A model generated the notes under the pieces. The model was not told where the DNA came from, made no database searches, and saw nothing but the letters and a program-made list of their open reading frames with translations. A program made the position numbers and the translations under genes. Shown here in pieces: positions 5,565 to 13,340 of a DNA stretch of 21,799 nt. Every line of letters begins with the position of its first letter. The first letter of the stretch is position 1. This stretch comes from JBDZUZ01 sp040255445 (lineage in GTDB: Bacteria; Planctomycetota; Phycisphaerae; Phycisphaerales; UBA1924): positions 1 to 21,799 of the forward strand of contig JBDZUZ010000053.1 of the NCBI GenBank assembly GCA_040255445.1. The letters run 5' to 3'.

Positions 5565-8273
5565 ATGAGACCCGATCGACTGACCCAGACAGCCCAGCAG
5601 GTGCTGGCCGATGCCCAGAGCAACGCCATGGGGCGGCAGCACCCCGAGGTGACCGGGCTGCACATTCTGCACGGGCTTCTGTCGGACCGGAACGGGCCGG
5701 GGTGGTCGATCGTGACCAAGGCGGGGGCGGAGCCGGCGCGGGTGAATCAGGTGCTGGAGGCCGAGCTGGGTCGCCAGCCGACGACCTCGTCCGGGGCCGG
5801 GTCGGCGGGGCGGGCGCTTCTGGAGATTCTGTCCAAGGCCGATGCGGACGCCAAAAAGCTGGGCGACAGCTATGTGTCCAGCGAGCACCTGCTGCTGGCG
5901 CTCACGGAAGTTTCGGGGCCGGCGAAGGACCTGCTGAGCACGCTGGGCATCAAGTCCAAGGGCATCGAGGACGCGATCAAGGCGATCCGCGAGGCCTCGG
6001 GCGTCACGAACGTGACCGACCCGAACGCGGAGAGCAATTACGAGTCGCTCAAGAAGTACGCGATCGACCTGACCGAGAAGGCCCAGCAGGGCAAGCTCGA
6101 CCCGGTGATCGGGCGGGACGAGGAGATCCGTCGGTGCATGCAGGTGCTCAGCCGGCGGACCAAGAACAACCCGGTGCTGATCGGCGAGCCGGGCGTGGGC
6201 AAGACGGCGATCGCCGAGGGGCTCGCGCTGCGGATCGTCAACGGCGATTGCCCGGAGGGGATGCGCGACAAGCGGATCATGGCGCTCGATGTGGGCGCGC
6301 TGCTGGCGGGGGCGAAGTTCCGGGGCGAGTTCGAGGAGCGGCTCAAGGCTGTCCTGCGCGAGGTGCAGGCGGCCAAGGGCGAGATCATCCTCTTCATTGA
6401 CGAGTTGCACACGATCATCGGCGCGGGGGCGGCCGAGGGCGCGGTGAGCGCGGGCAACCTGCTCAAGCCCGCGCTGGCGCGCGGCGAACTGCGGTGCATC
6501 GGCGCGACGACGCTGGATGAGTACCGCAAGCACGTCGAGAAGGACCCGGCGTTCGAGCGGCGCTTCCAGCCGATCTTCGTCGATCAGCCCAGCGTCGAGG
6601 AGACGGTGGCGATTCTGCGCGGTCTCAAGCCGCGGTACGAGGCGCACCACGGCGTGCGGATCCTCGACAGCGCGATCCTTGCTGCTGCGCAGCTGAGCAA
6701 TCGGTACATCGCGGACCGGTTCCTGCCCGACAAGGCGATCGATCTTGTCGATGAAGCCGCCGCGCGGCTGCGGATCGAGAACGACAGCATGCCCAGCGAG
6801 ATCGACGAGCTGCGGCGGCGGATCATGCAGCTGGAGATCGAGCGCGAGGCTCTCAAGATCGAGGCGGGCGGCAAGAAGGAGAAGGCCGCGGACTCGCCCA
6901 CGCAGCGCGAGCTCGACCGCGTGGAGAAGGAACTGAGCGAGTTGCAGGAGCAGAACCGCACGCTGACCGCGCGCTGGGAGGATGAGAAGAAGGAGCTCGA
7001 CGCCGTCAAGGACATCAAGGAGCAGATGGCCGCGAAGCAGGTCGAGCTCGAGCAGGCGCAGCGGCGGGGCGATCTCGAGACCGCGGCGAAGATCCGCTAC
7101 GGCGATCTGCGCGATCTGGAGAGCCAGCTGAAGCACGCCGAGGAGGCGCTGGCTTCGCAGAAGGACCGCGGCGATGCGCTGGTGAAGGAAGAGGTCGACG
7201 CCGAGGCGATCGCCGAGGTCGTCGGCCGCTGGACCGGCATCCCCGTGTCGCGGCTGGTCGAGGGCGAGCGCGAGAAACTGATCCGCATGGAGGATGTGCT
7301 CAAGGCGCGGGTCGTCGGCCAGGAGCACGCGCTCACGGCGGTGGCGGATGCGGTGCGCCGCAACCGCGCCGGCTTGGGCGATCCCAACCGGCCGATCGGC
7401 AGCTTCCTCTTCCTGGGCCCGACGGGCGTGGGCAAGACCGAAACCTGCAAGGCGTTGGCCGAGTTCCTCTTCGACACCGAAGAGGCGATGGTCCGCATCG
7501 ATATGAGCGAGTACGGCGAGCGGCACGCGGTGGCGCGGCTGCTCGGTGCTCCTCCCGGGTATGTTGGCTTCGAGGAGGGCGGCCAGCTCACCGAGACGGT
7601 GCGGCGGCGTCCCTACTGCGTGGTGCTGCTCGACGAGATCGAGAAGGCGCACCCCGAGGTCTTCAACGTGCTGCTGCAGGTGCTCGACGATGGCCGTCTG
7701 ACCGATGGCCAGGGCCGCACGGTCGATTTCAAGAACACAATCCTGGTGATGACGAGCAACATCGGCAGCCAGCAGATCCAGGAGATGACGGCGGGCGGCG
7801 CCGAGGACTGGGAGATCGAGGCCGCGGTGCGGCAGATCCTCCGCAAGGGCCCGGCGGCGATGGCGATGGAGGAGGTCGGCAAGGCCGCGGGTATGACGCC
7901 GCAGATGCGTGATGCGATGGCGAACGCGGCGGGACCGTTCTTCCGGCCGGAGCTTCTCAACCGCATCGACGAGATCGTGATCTTCCACCAGCTCAAGCGC
8001 GATCAGCTCGCGGGGATCGTGGACATCCAGCTCGAGCGGCTGCACAAGCGGCTGGCGGAGCGGCAGATGGAGATCGAGCTCACGATGGAGGCCAAGCAGC
8101 AGCTGGCGGCCGAGGGCTGGGACCCCAGCTTCGGCGCGCGTCCGCTGAAGCGGACGATCCAGAGCCGGATCGAGAATCAGCTGGCCACGCGGATTCTCAA
8201 CGGGGACTTTGGCCCCGGCGACCGGGTGCTGGTCGATTACAAGGGGAAGAGCTTTACGTTCCAGAAGCAGTAA
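5565..8273 (+). CDS. clpB: Chaperone ClpB (Hsp100 disaggregase), 902 aa
   Basis: This is a cytosolic hexameric AAA+ ATPase that threads aggregated proteins through its pore, normally together with DnaK. Domains in order: Clp N-domain repeats (about 1-145); AAA-1 with Walker A GEPGVGKT (207-214), pore loop AKFRGEFEERL (250-260) and Walker B ILFIDE (275-280); the long coiled-coil middle domain (about 405-540); AAA-2 with Walker A GPTGVGKT (618-625), GYVG pore loop (665-668) and Walker B VVLLDE (686-691); sensor-2 GARPLKR (857-863). The middle domain marks it as ClpB rather than ClpA or ClpC. It is longer than E. coli ClpB (857 aa), partly from an insertion of about 31 residues between SNIGS and FRPELLNRID (742-790). 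The start is fixed by GGAGG (5554-5558) 6 nt upstream; an upstream in-frame extension lacks family similarity. Confidence 0.97.
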   Translation: MRPDRLTQTAQQVLADAQSNAMGRQHPEVTGLHILHGLLSDRNGPGWSIVTKAGAEPARVNQVLEAELGRQPTTSSGAGSAGRALLEILSKADADAKKLGDSYVSSEHLLLALTEVSGPAKDLLSTLGIKSKGIEDAIKAIREASGVTNVTDPNAESNYESLKKYAIDLTEKAQQGKLDPVIGRDEEIRRCMQVLSRRTKNNPVLIGEPGVGKTAIAEGLALRIVNGDCPEGMRDKRIMALDVGALLAGAKFRGEFEERLKAVLREVQAAKGEIILFIDELHTIIGAGAAEGAVSAGNLLKPALARGELRCIGATTLDEYRKHVEKDPAFERRFQPIFVDQPSVEETVAILRGLKPRYEAHHGVRILDSAILAAAQLSNRYIADRFLPDKAIDLVDEAAARLRIENDSMPSEIDELRRRIMQLEIEREALKIEAGGKKEKAADSPTQRELDRVEKELSELQEQNRTLTARWEDEKKELDAVKDIKEQMAAKQVELEQAQRRGDLETAAKIRYGDLRDLESQLKHAEEALASQKDRGDALVKEEVDAEAIAEVVGRWTGIPVSRLVEGEREKLIRMEDVLKARVVGQEHALTAVADAVRRNRAGLGDPNRPIGSFLFLGPTGVGKTETCKALAEFLFDTEEAMVRIDMSEYGERHAVARLLGAPPGYVGFEEGGQLTETVRRRPYCVVLLDEIEKAHPEVFNVLLQVLDDGRLTDGQGRTVDFKNTILVMTSNIGSQQIQEMTAGGAEDWEIEAAVRQILRKGPAAMAMEEVGKAAGMTPQMRDAMANAAGPFFRPELLNRIDEIVIFHQLKRDQLAGIVDIQLERLHKRLAERQMEIELTMEAKQQLAAEGWDPSFGARPLKRTIQSRIENQLATRILNGDFGPGDRVLVDYKGKSFTFQKQ

Positions 8274-8359
8274 CTGCCGCGGCGGGTGAAACACCGCTCA
8301 TCGCGGCGGAAGACGCGATTGGAACAACCAGGAACCGGCGGGCGTCGAATCCGAAGGAT

Positions 8360-8614
8360 GTGTGGGCCGCGGGCATCTTCCGCGGCGTGAACGGAGCGAG
8401 ATTGAAGAAGCGCCGCAACAACAAGAGGAAGCCGCTGAACTGGCGTCTGGAAGCGGAGGGCGGCGGCCCGATGACGCTGCCGCGCGAGGCCCAGGCGGCG
8501 ATTCTGTTGACGCTCCGCCGCGTGAACGTGCTGTGCTGGCCGCGGCTGCGGCCGGAGCTCGAGACCGTGCGGATCATCACGCACCGCGCGCCGTGGCTGC
8601 GGCGGCGGGCGTGA
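8360..8614 (+). CDS. Doubtful small Arg-rich hypothetical protein, 84 aa
   Basis: No family was recognised. In its favour, about 94% of third positions are G or C, second positions are clearly poorer in GC, and the frame stays open between clpB and the convergent gene, a pattern like the real genes nearby. The product is very basic (KKRRNNKRKPLNWRLE, ending HRAPWLRRRA). Against it, the only good start is a GTG at 8360 with GAAGGA directly abutting, and antisense frames across it are also open. The frame is open upstream of 8360 but has no ATG or GTG there. It could be a small nucleic-acid-binding protein or a chance ORF. Confidence 0.35.
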   Translation: MWAAGIFRGVNGARLKKRRNNKRKPLNWRLEAEGGGPMTLPREAQAAILLTLRRVNVLCWPRLRPELETVRIITHRAPWLRRRA

Positions 8615-8636
8615 TCCGGTTCGCGTGATCTGGTTC
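8609..8636. repeat. Tandem 14-bp repeat, two copies
   Basis: GCGTGATCCGGTTC (8609-8622) is followed directly by GCGTGATCTGGTTC (8623-8636), 13 of 14 identical. It covers the end of the doubtful ORF and lies 18 nt before the stop codon of the convergent lipoprotein gene. Most simply a replication-slippage duplication. Confidence 0.8.
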
Positions 8637-8653
8637 CTGTGAGTTGGCCGGGC

Positions 8654-9877
8654 TTACCGCCGCTGCGACGGGGCTTTGTCCTTCCCTTCGACAAGCGCGT
8701 GATCCGAGTCGGTCTGGGTCAGCGCGGCGGCCTTCTGACGGGGGGCGTCTTCGGGCGCATAGGCCGAGGCCCGCGCGATCAGGATCGTCCGATACTTCGC
8801 ATCATCCCGGGCGGGCTCGATGTAGATGAGCGCGTGATCGGGGCGGATGACGACATCGTCCGCGGTGAAGAGCGTGCGCCAATCGGTTCCGATGCGCCGG
8901 CGGGCGGTCATGTCGATGACGAGCGATTTGTCGGAGCCGAGCGTGGCGGTGGCGGTCATCTCGCGACCGTCGGTCTGAAGCCCGGCCTTGTCGGTGTCGA
9001 GCTGTGTGATGGTCGCGGCCCGGCCGAGCGCGGTGAACGCGGCGGGCGAACTGATGAATCGGTAGCCCTCGACCTTCGTGAGCGTATCGAGGTATCGGTT
9101 GGCCTGCTCGTTGCTGACGGCGACAGCGCGACCGGGGGCGATGTCCGTGGCCGGCAGCGTTGCGCCGGCGGGGACCTCGCTCACGCCGTAGTAGAACATG
9201 ACATTGGTCTTGAGGTGAGACACGGTCACGGGCCAGGGCGCGCTGTCGGGCTTCGCGGACACGATGAGGAAGCGGGGCTGGTTCCTCACGGGGTCGGGGA
9301 CCAGCATCGCCGCGGCGGAGCCGGTGGGGATGTTGACGGTGGTGTTCTGAAGCTGGGCGGTGCGCACGCCCGCGCGGTTCTCCGCGGCGGAGATCTCGAG
9401 CTCGATGCTGTCTTCGGCGACTTTCATGACGCGGGCGCGGAGGTTGACGCCGTCGAGCATCGCGTTGTCGCCGGTCTCCGTGCCCACGCGGACCGAGCCG
9501 CCGAAGTTCTCCAGTACCTTGAGCCGCGGCGCGGTGATGATGGTGTCGGAGACGCGGGCGAGCAGATCGGCGGTCTCCTTGCCGGTGAGGATGACCGGGG
9601 CGGCGTACTCGCGGTCGGCGATCGCCGGGGGCTTATCGAGAAAGCGGAACTCGATCAGCGCTGCGGGCGCGAGTTCGGACCGGTCGGCGGCGGGCTGGGC
9701 CGAATCGGAGCTTGCTGTCCGATCAACGGCGTGACCGGCGGCGCGATCGGCCGGTCGGTCGGCGGACGAGCACGCCCCGAGCCCGGCGCCGACGGCGAGC
9801 GCGAGCGCGGCAACGAGCACAGGTGTGCGGATCGAGAAGGGGTTCGGGCGGGATTGCTGCATCTGGTTAATGGTCAT
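8654..9877 (-). CDS. Predicted lipoprotein with two tandem secretin-like units, 407 aa
   Basis: The signal peptide (about 1-35) ends in the lipobox LGAC with cysteine 36. A low-complexity Ala/Asp/Arg linker follows (38-72, ADRPADRAAGHAVDR). Two units of matching layout come next. Unit 1 has ITAPRLKVLENFGGSVRVG (114-132), DGVNLRARV (142-150), SIELEISA (157-164) and TTVNIPTG (179-186). Unit 2 has ISSPAAFTALGRAATI (275-290), DGREMTATA (303-311), SLVIDMTA (318-325) and DVVIRPDHALIYI (341-353). The pattern resembles the 'TAPR..V..G..A.V' segment of type II/III secretins, but the protein is too short and lacks a recognisable secretin C-terminus, so this is a fold suggestion only. The ATG at 9875-9877 has GGAGA about 9 nt upstream. 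It is divergent from the mrp operon, so shared regulation is possible. The function is unknown. Confidence 0.85.
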   Translation of the reverse strand: MTINQMQQSRPNPFSIRTPVLVAALALAVGAGLGACSSADRPADRAAGHAVDRTASSDSAQPAADRSELAPAALIEFRFLDKPPAIADREYAAPVILTGKETADLLARVSDTIITAPRLKVLENFGGSVRVGTETGDNAMLDGVNLRARVMKVAEDSIELEISAAENRAGVRTAQLQNTTVNIPTGSAAAMLVPDPVRNQPRFLIVSAKPDSAPWPVTVSHLKTNVMFYYGVSEVPAGATLPATDIAPGRAVAVSNEQANRYLDTLTKVEGYRFISSPAAFTALGRAATITQLDTDKAGLQTDGREMTATATLGSDKSLVIDMTARRRIGTDWRTLFTADDVVIRPDHALIYIEPARDDAKYRTILIARASAYAPEDAPRQKAAALTQTDSDHALVEGKDKAPSQRR

Positions 9878-9959
9878 GTCCGATTCTCCGCGGGTGGTTT
9901 CCGGCACGGTACATCCCGCCGCAGCGCGGAGCGAGCCCGGCGCTCGCGGTCGTGACATG

Positions 9960-9991
9960 CGCGTTACGGGGCGCGTTACGAGTCGCGTGAC
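9960..9991. repeat. Three octamers at exact 12-bp spacing in the mrp/lipoprotein divergent region
   Basis: CGCGTTAC at 9960-9967 and 9972-9979, and CGCGTGAC at 9984-9991. The constant 12-bp period is close to one helical turn, as in arrays of regulator half-sites. It lies 83 nt upstream of the lipoprotein ATG and 86 nt upstream of the TATAGT element that may drive mrp. Confidence 0.6.
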
Positions 9992-10030
9992 AGGAAGCAA
10001 GACACGCCTCAGACAGTGGCCGGTGAGCGG

Positions 10031-10047
10031 GCGCCGATTTTCGGCGC
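10031..10047. promoter_or_regulatory. Perfect inverted repeat upstream of mrp (possible operator)
   Basis: GCGCCGA-TTT-TCGGCGC is a perfect 7-bp inverted repeat ending 29 nt before the TATAGT at 10077, roughly -58 to -42 from the implied start site. That is a usual place for an activator site. No T-run follows, so a terminator is unlikely. Confidence 0.4.
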
Positions 10048-10076
10048 TGTGTGGTGGGCCGGAAATGACCCGCCGG

Positions 10077-10082
10077 TATAGT
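10077..10082 (+). promoter_or_regulatory. Candidate -10 element of the mrp operon
   Basis: TATAGT (5 of 6 to TATAAT) stands in otherwise GC-rich DNA 77 nt before the mrpA ATG. There is no TTGACA-like -35 at 16-18 nt, which would fit activator-dependent use of the inverted repeat upstream. Confidence 0.4.
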
Positions 10083-10159
10083 TGCCGCGTGCCTGAGCGA
10101 CCCCGGAATCTGCGAGGTGCCTGGCTTTCCGCCGCGGGTCGGCGGGGGTGGCGGCCTTG

Positions 10160-12511
10160 ATGGCCGCGGCGGTCATCGGGATCTTCATCTGGAGCATCGC
10201 AGCGCCGGTCCTTGAGAGGGCGGCGAAGCGGTGGGCGGGGGTGCTGCTCGCGCTGGGGCCGCTGGCGGCCCTTGCGGCGTTCGCGGTCGCGGGCGGATCG
10301 GTGATCCGCGGCGATGTGCTGCGGGAGACCAGCGCGTGGGTCCCAGGCCTGGGGCTCGATGCGGCCTTCCGGCTCGACGGGCTCTCCTGGCTCTTTGCGC
10401 TCCTGATCACGGGCGTGGGCACGCTGGTCGTGCTCTATGCCGGGTCGTACCTCAAGGGGCACGCGCAGCTCGGGCGGTTCTACCTCTATCTGCTCGCTTT
10501 CATGGGCTCGATGCTGGGCCTGGTGCTCGCGGACAACCTGCTGCTGCTCTTCATCTTCTGGGAGCTCACGAGCATCACCTCGTACCTGCTGATCGGGTTC
10601 GATCATCACCGCGAGGAAGCCAGGAAGAGCGCGCTCATGGCGCTGCTGGTCACCGGCCTGGGCGGGCTCGCGCTGCTCGGCGGCGTGCTGATGCTCGGGA
10701 ACGCGGCGGGGACGTACACGATCTCGGAAGTGCTGCTCCGCGGCGACGCGATCAAGGCCAGCCCGCTCTACACACCGGCGGTGATCCTGATCCTGCTGGG
10801 GTGCTTCACCAAGTCGGCGCAGTTCCCCTTCCACTTCTGGCTGCCCAAGGCGATGGAGGCGCCCACGCCGGTGTCGGCGTATCTGCACTCTTCGACGATG
10901 GTGAAGGCGGGGATCTACCTGCTGGCGCGGCTGGATGCGCCGCTGTCGGGGGAGCCTCTGTGGAAGTGGTCGCTGGTGGTCGCGGGGACGATCACCGCGC
11001 TGCTGGGCGCGTACATGGCCTCGCGGCACTCCTACTTCAAGAAGATCCTGGCCTACACCACGATCAGCGCGCTGGGCACGCTCACGATGCTGATCGGCAT
11101 GGGGACGGATCTGGCGCTGCAGGCGGCGGTGGTGTACCTCTTGGCGCACGCGATGTACAAGGGCTCGCTGTTCCTGGTGGCGGGCGCGGTGGATCACGCA
11201 ACCGGGATCAAGGACGTTGAGAAGCTTGGCGGGCTGTCGCGGCCGCTGCCGCTGATCGGGCTCGCGGCGGCGCTGGCGGCGCTCTCGATGGCCGGCGTGC
11301 CGCCCTTCTTCGGGTTCATCGGTAAGGAGCTGATCCTCAAGGCCAAGACGGCGGGTGATGACAGCTCGATGATCCTGCTGGGAGCCTCGCTCCTGACCGG
11401 GGCTTTCACGGCGGTGGCCGCGCTGCTGGCGGGGTTCCGGCCGTTCTTCGGCAAGTTCAAGGGCGGGTCCGAGGGCGGGCGGGTCGAGGTCCACAAGCCG
11501 GACTGGGCGATCACGCTGGGGCCGGTGGTGCTCGCGTTGGGCGGCGCGGTTATCGGTTTCCTGCCGGGGCCGATGGGTGAGCCGCTGGTGGCGCCGACCG
11601 CCGCGGCGATCGCGGGGCGCGAGGTCGATGTCACGGTCGCGATCTGGGACTACCTCAAGATCGGCCCGGTGCTGGCGCTGAGCCTGGGCGCGGTCGCCGC
11701 TGGGCTGGTGCTGTACCGCTTCCGCGACGGCTGGCGGCGGGCAACGGGCGTGCTCGCGCCGGTCGAGCGGATCGGGCCGGAGGTGTGGTACGGCGGCATC
11801 ATGCGGGGTGTGCTGGGGTTCGCGGCGGTGCAGACGCGGCTGATCCAGAACGGGCGGCTGCGGGTGTATCTGGTCTGCGTGCTGCTCGCATCGCTGCTGC
11901 TGGCGGCGTACGCGGCGATCGGGAAGACGCCGCGGCTGCCGCGGCACGCGCTCGAGGACATCGGCTTCTTTGAGGTGACGCTGCTGGCGATGACGGTGGT
12001 CGGGGCGATCGCGGCGGCGACGGTGGCTTCGCGTCTGGCGGCGGTGGCGGCGCTGGGCGTGGTCGGGTTCGCGGTCGCGACGATGTTCCTGTTCCTGGGA
12101 GCGCCGGATCTGGCAATGACGCAGTTCGTCATCGAGACGCTGACGGTGCTGATCTTCGTGCTGCTGCTGTATCAGTTGCCGCGGTTCCAGATCTACTCGG
12201 GCCGGGCGGTGCGTGCGATGGATGTGGTGCTGGCGTCCTTGTTCGGTGGCGTGATGGGAACGCTGGCGTTCGTGGCGTCGGGCTCCTCGTCGAAGGAACC
12301 GATCTCGGCGTTCTTCGCGGAGAAGTCGGTCACCGAGGCGTACGGGCGGAACCTGATCAACGTGATCCTCGTCGACTTCCGCGCGCTGGACACGCTGGGT
12401 GAGATCACCGTGCTGGTGACCGCCGCGATCGGCGTGATGGCGCTCCTGAAGCTGCGCGGCGTCAAGGACGCGGCGGCGGCGGGCGGCGGCGCCGGGAAGG
12501 AGGGCGCCTGA
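10160..12511 (+). CDS. mrpA: Mrp-type Na+/H+ antiporter subunit A, 783 aa
   Basis: This is the large membrane subunit of the multisubunit monovalent cation/proton antiporter, homologous to NuoL/ND5 of complex I. It holds the N-terminal proton-pumping core, with FIFWELTSITSYLL (conserved Glu), then FTKSAQFPFHFWLPKAMEAPTPVSAYLHSSTMVKAG in two runs (conserved Lys and His), and AHAMYKGSLFLVAGA further on. The C-terminal part carries the MrpA-specific extension: a DUF4040-like segment (GAPDLAMTQFVIETLTVLIF) and an MbhE-like segment (NVILVDFRALDTLGEITVL). Many membrane helices are evident. The length fits full MrpA (about 800 aa). I prefer the ATG at 10160, with GGGGGTGG about 9 nt upstream; an in-frame GTG at 10148 would add four residues. 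Its stop overlaps the mrpB start by 1 nt (TGATG). Confidence 0.93.
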   Translation: MAAAVIGIFIWSIAAPVLERAAKRWAGVLLALGPLAALAAFAVAGGSVIRGDVLRETSAWVPGLGLDAAFRLDGLSWLFALLITGVGTLVVLYAGSYLKGHAQLGRFYLYLLAFMGSMLGLVLADNLLLLFIFWELTSITSYLLIGFDHHREEARKSALMALLVTGLGGLALLGGVLMLGNAAGTYTISEVLLRGDAIKASPLYTPAVILILLGCFTKSAQFPFHFWLPKAMEAPTPVSAYLHSSTMVKAGIYLLARLDAPLSGEPLWKWSLVVAGTITALLGAYMASRHSYFKKILAYTTISALGTLTMLIGMGTDLALQAAVVYLLAHAMYKGSLFLVAGAVDHATGIKDVEKLGGLSRPLPLIGLAAALAALSMAGVPPFFGFIGKELILKAKTAGDDSSMILLGASLLTGAFTAVAALLAGFRPFFGKFKGGSEGGRVEVHKPDWAITLGPVVLALGGAVIGFLPGPMGEPLVAPTAAAIAGREVDVTVAIWDYLKIGPVLALSLGAVAAGLVLYRFRDGWRRATGVLAPVERIGPEVWYGGIMRGVLGFAAVQTRLIQNGRLRVYLVCVLLASLLLAAYAAIGKTPRLPRHALEDIGFFEVTLLAMTVVGAIAAATVASRLAAVAALGVVGFAVATMFLFLGAPDLAMTQFVIETLTVLIFVLLLYQLPRFQIYSGRAVRAMDVVLASLFGGVMGTLAFVASGSSSKEPISAFFAEKSVTEAYGRNLINVILVDFRALDTLGEITVLVTAAIGVMALLKLRGVKDAAAAGGGAGKEGA

Positions 12512-12996
12512 TGCACTCGGTGATTCTCCGCATCGCCGCGCGGTTCCTGCTGCCGCTTCTGATCATGTTCTCGATCGTGGTGCTGCTGCAGGGGCACAAC
12601 CGCCCGGGCGGCGGGTTCGTCGGCGGGCTTGTCTGCGCTTCGGCGTTCGGGCTGTACGCGATGGCGTATGGGCCGGCGCGGACGCGGCGGCTGCTGCGCG
12701 TGGAGCCGGTGGCGGTGATGGCGCTGGGGCTGCTGATCGCGCTGCTCTCGGGCGTGCCCGGCATGTTCGCGGGCGGTGCGTTCCTGCAGGGTGTGTGGGC
12801 GACGATCGCGGGCGTGAAGGTGGGGACGCCGCTGGTGTTCGATGTCGGTGTGTACTTCTCTGTGGCGGGCGTGGCGCTGACGATGCTGCTGAACCTGGCC
12901 GAATCGGGCGATGTAATCGAGGACGAGACGCCCGAGGAAGAAGCGCGGGAGGCCGAGAGCGCCCGTCGGGATCGGCGCGGGGAGGGCGGGCGATGA
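12511..12996 (+). CDS. mrpB: Mrp antiporter subunit B, 161 aa
   Basis: A small membrane subunit of the Mrp complex. It has the MnhB signature ILRIAARFLLPLLIMFSIVV followed by LLQGHNRPGGGFVGGL, where the GHNxPGGGFxGGL motif is typical. About four membrane helices are visible. The C-terminal tail (from about 130) is charged and Glu/Arg-rich (EDETPEEEAREAESARRDRR). The start ATG shares its A with the mrpA stop (TGATG), and the stop overlaps the mrpC ATG by 4 nt (ATGA), so translation is probably coupled on both sides. Confidence 0.93.
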   Translation: MHSVILRIAARFLLPLLIMFSIVVLLQGHNRPGGGFVGGLVCASAFGLYAMAYGPARTRRLLRVEPVAVMALGLLIALLSGVPGMFAGGAFLQGVWATIAGVKVGTPLVFDVGVYFSVAGVALTMLLNLAESGDVIEDETPEEEAREAESARRDRRGEGGR

Positions 12997-13340
12997 CGGT
13001 GCTGCTGGCGATCGTGATCGGCGTGCTCTACGCCGCGGCGCTGTACATGATGCTGCGCCGCAGCATTGTGAAGCTGATCATCGGGCTGGGGCTCTTCGGG
13101 CACGGCGCGAGCCTGCTGGTCTTTACCGCGGGCGGGTTCGTGCCCGGGCGGCCGCCGCTGGTGGAGCCGGGGCAGACGATGCCCGAAGCGCCGTTCACGG
13201 ATCCGCTGCCTCCGGCGCTGATCCTGACCGCGCTGGTGATCAACTTCGGCGTGCTCGCGTTCGCGATGGTGCTGGTGAAGCGTGCGTATCAGGAGGTTGG
13301 CAACGACGACCTCAACGAGATGAGGACGACGGATACATGA
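12993..13340 (+). CDS. mrpC: Mrp antiporter subunit C (NuoK-like), 115 aa
   Basis: Homologous to NuoK/ND4L. Three membrane helices are visible: VLLAIVIGVLYAAALYMML (3-21), IVKLIIGLGLFGHGASLLVF (25-44) and ALILTALVINFGVLAFAMVL (about 75-94). The periplasmic-side loop between helices 2 and 3 (GGFVPGRPPLVEPGQTMPEA) and the DPLPPALILTALVI segment are characteristic of MrpC/MnhC. The start is taken at the ATGA overlap with mrpB because longer in-frame starts lie inside mrpB. The stop overlaps mrpD by 4 nt. Confidence 0.93.
   Translation: MTVLLAIVIGVLYAAALYMMLRRSIVKLIIGLGLFGHGASLLVFTAGGFVPGRPPLVEPGQTMPEAPFTDPLPPALILTALVINFGVLAFAMVLVKRAYQEVGNDDLNEMRTTDT

Larger units (their letters stand above)
8274..8653. 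other. Region between clpB and the convergent lipoprotein gene
   Basis: 380 bases. They hold a possible small basic ORF (8360-8614) and a tandem 14-bp repeat (8609-8636). A G/C-rich imperfect hairpin just after the clpB stop (about 8275-8308) has no T-run, so no clear terminator is seen for either convergent gene. Confidence 0.45.

Noticed and set aside
5299..5568. 89-codon ORF ending in an ATGA overlap with the clpB start
   Set aside because: Third-position G/C is only about 72% against more than 90% in real genes here, and there is no clear Shine-Dalgarno or family. The ATGA overlap alone is not enough.
5550..8294. 914-aa minus-strand ORF covering all of clpB
   Set aside because: Its length is striking, but it follows from codon bias in the opposite frame of clpB. 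It has no domain and extends exactly over the sense gene.
8237..8694. Minus-strand ORFs (115 and 146 aa) across the clpB/lipoprotein gap
   Set aside because: No start signal or domain; they run into the clpB end or the lipoprotein end out of frame and look like antisense shadows.
9878..11947. Upstream extension of the minus-strand lipoprotein frame to 1097 aa
   Set aside because: It is antisense to mrpA and low-complexity. The signal peptide with lipobox and a Shine-Dalgarno fix the start at 9877.
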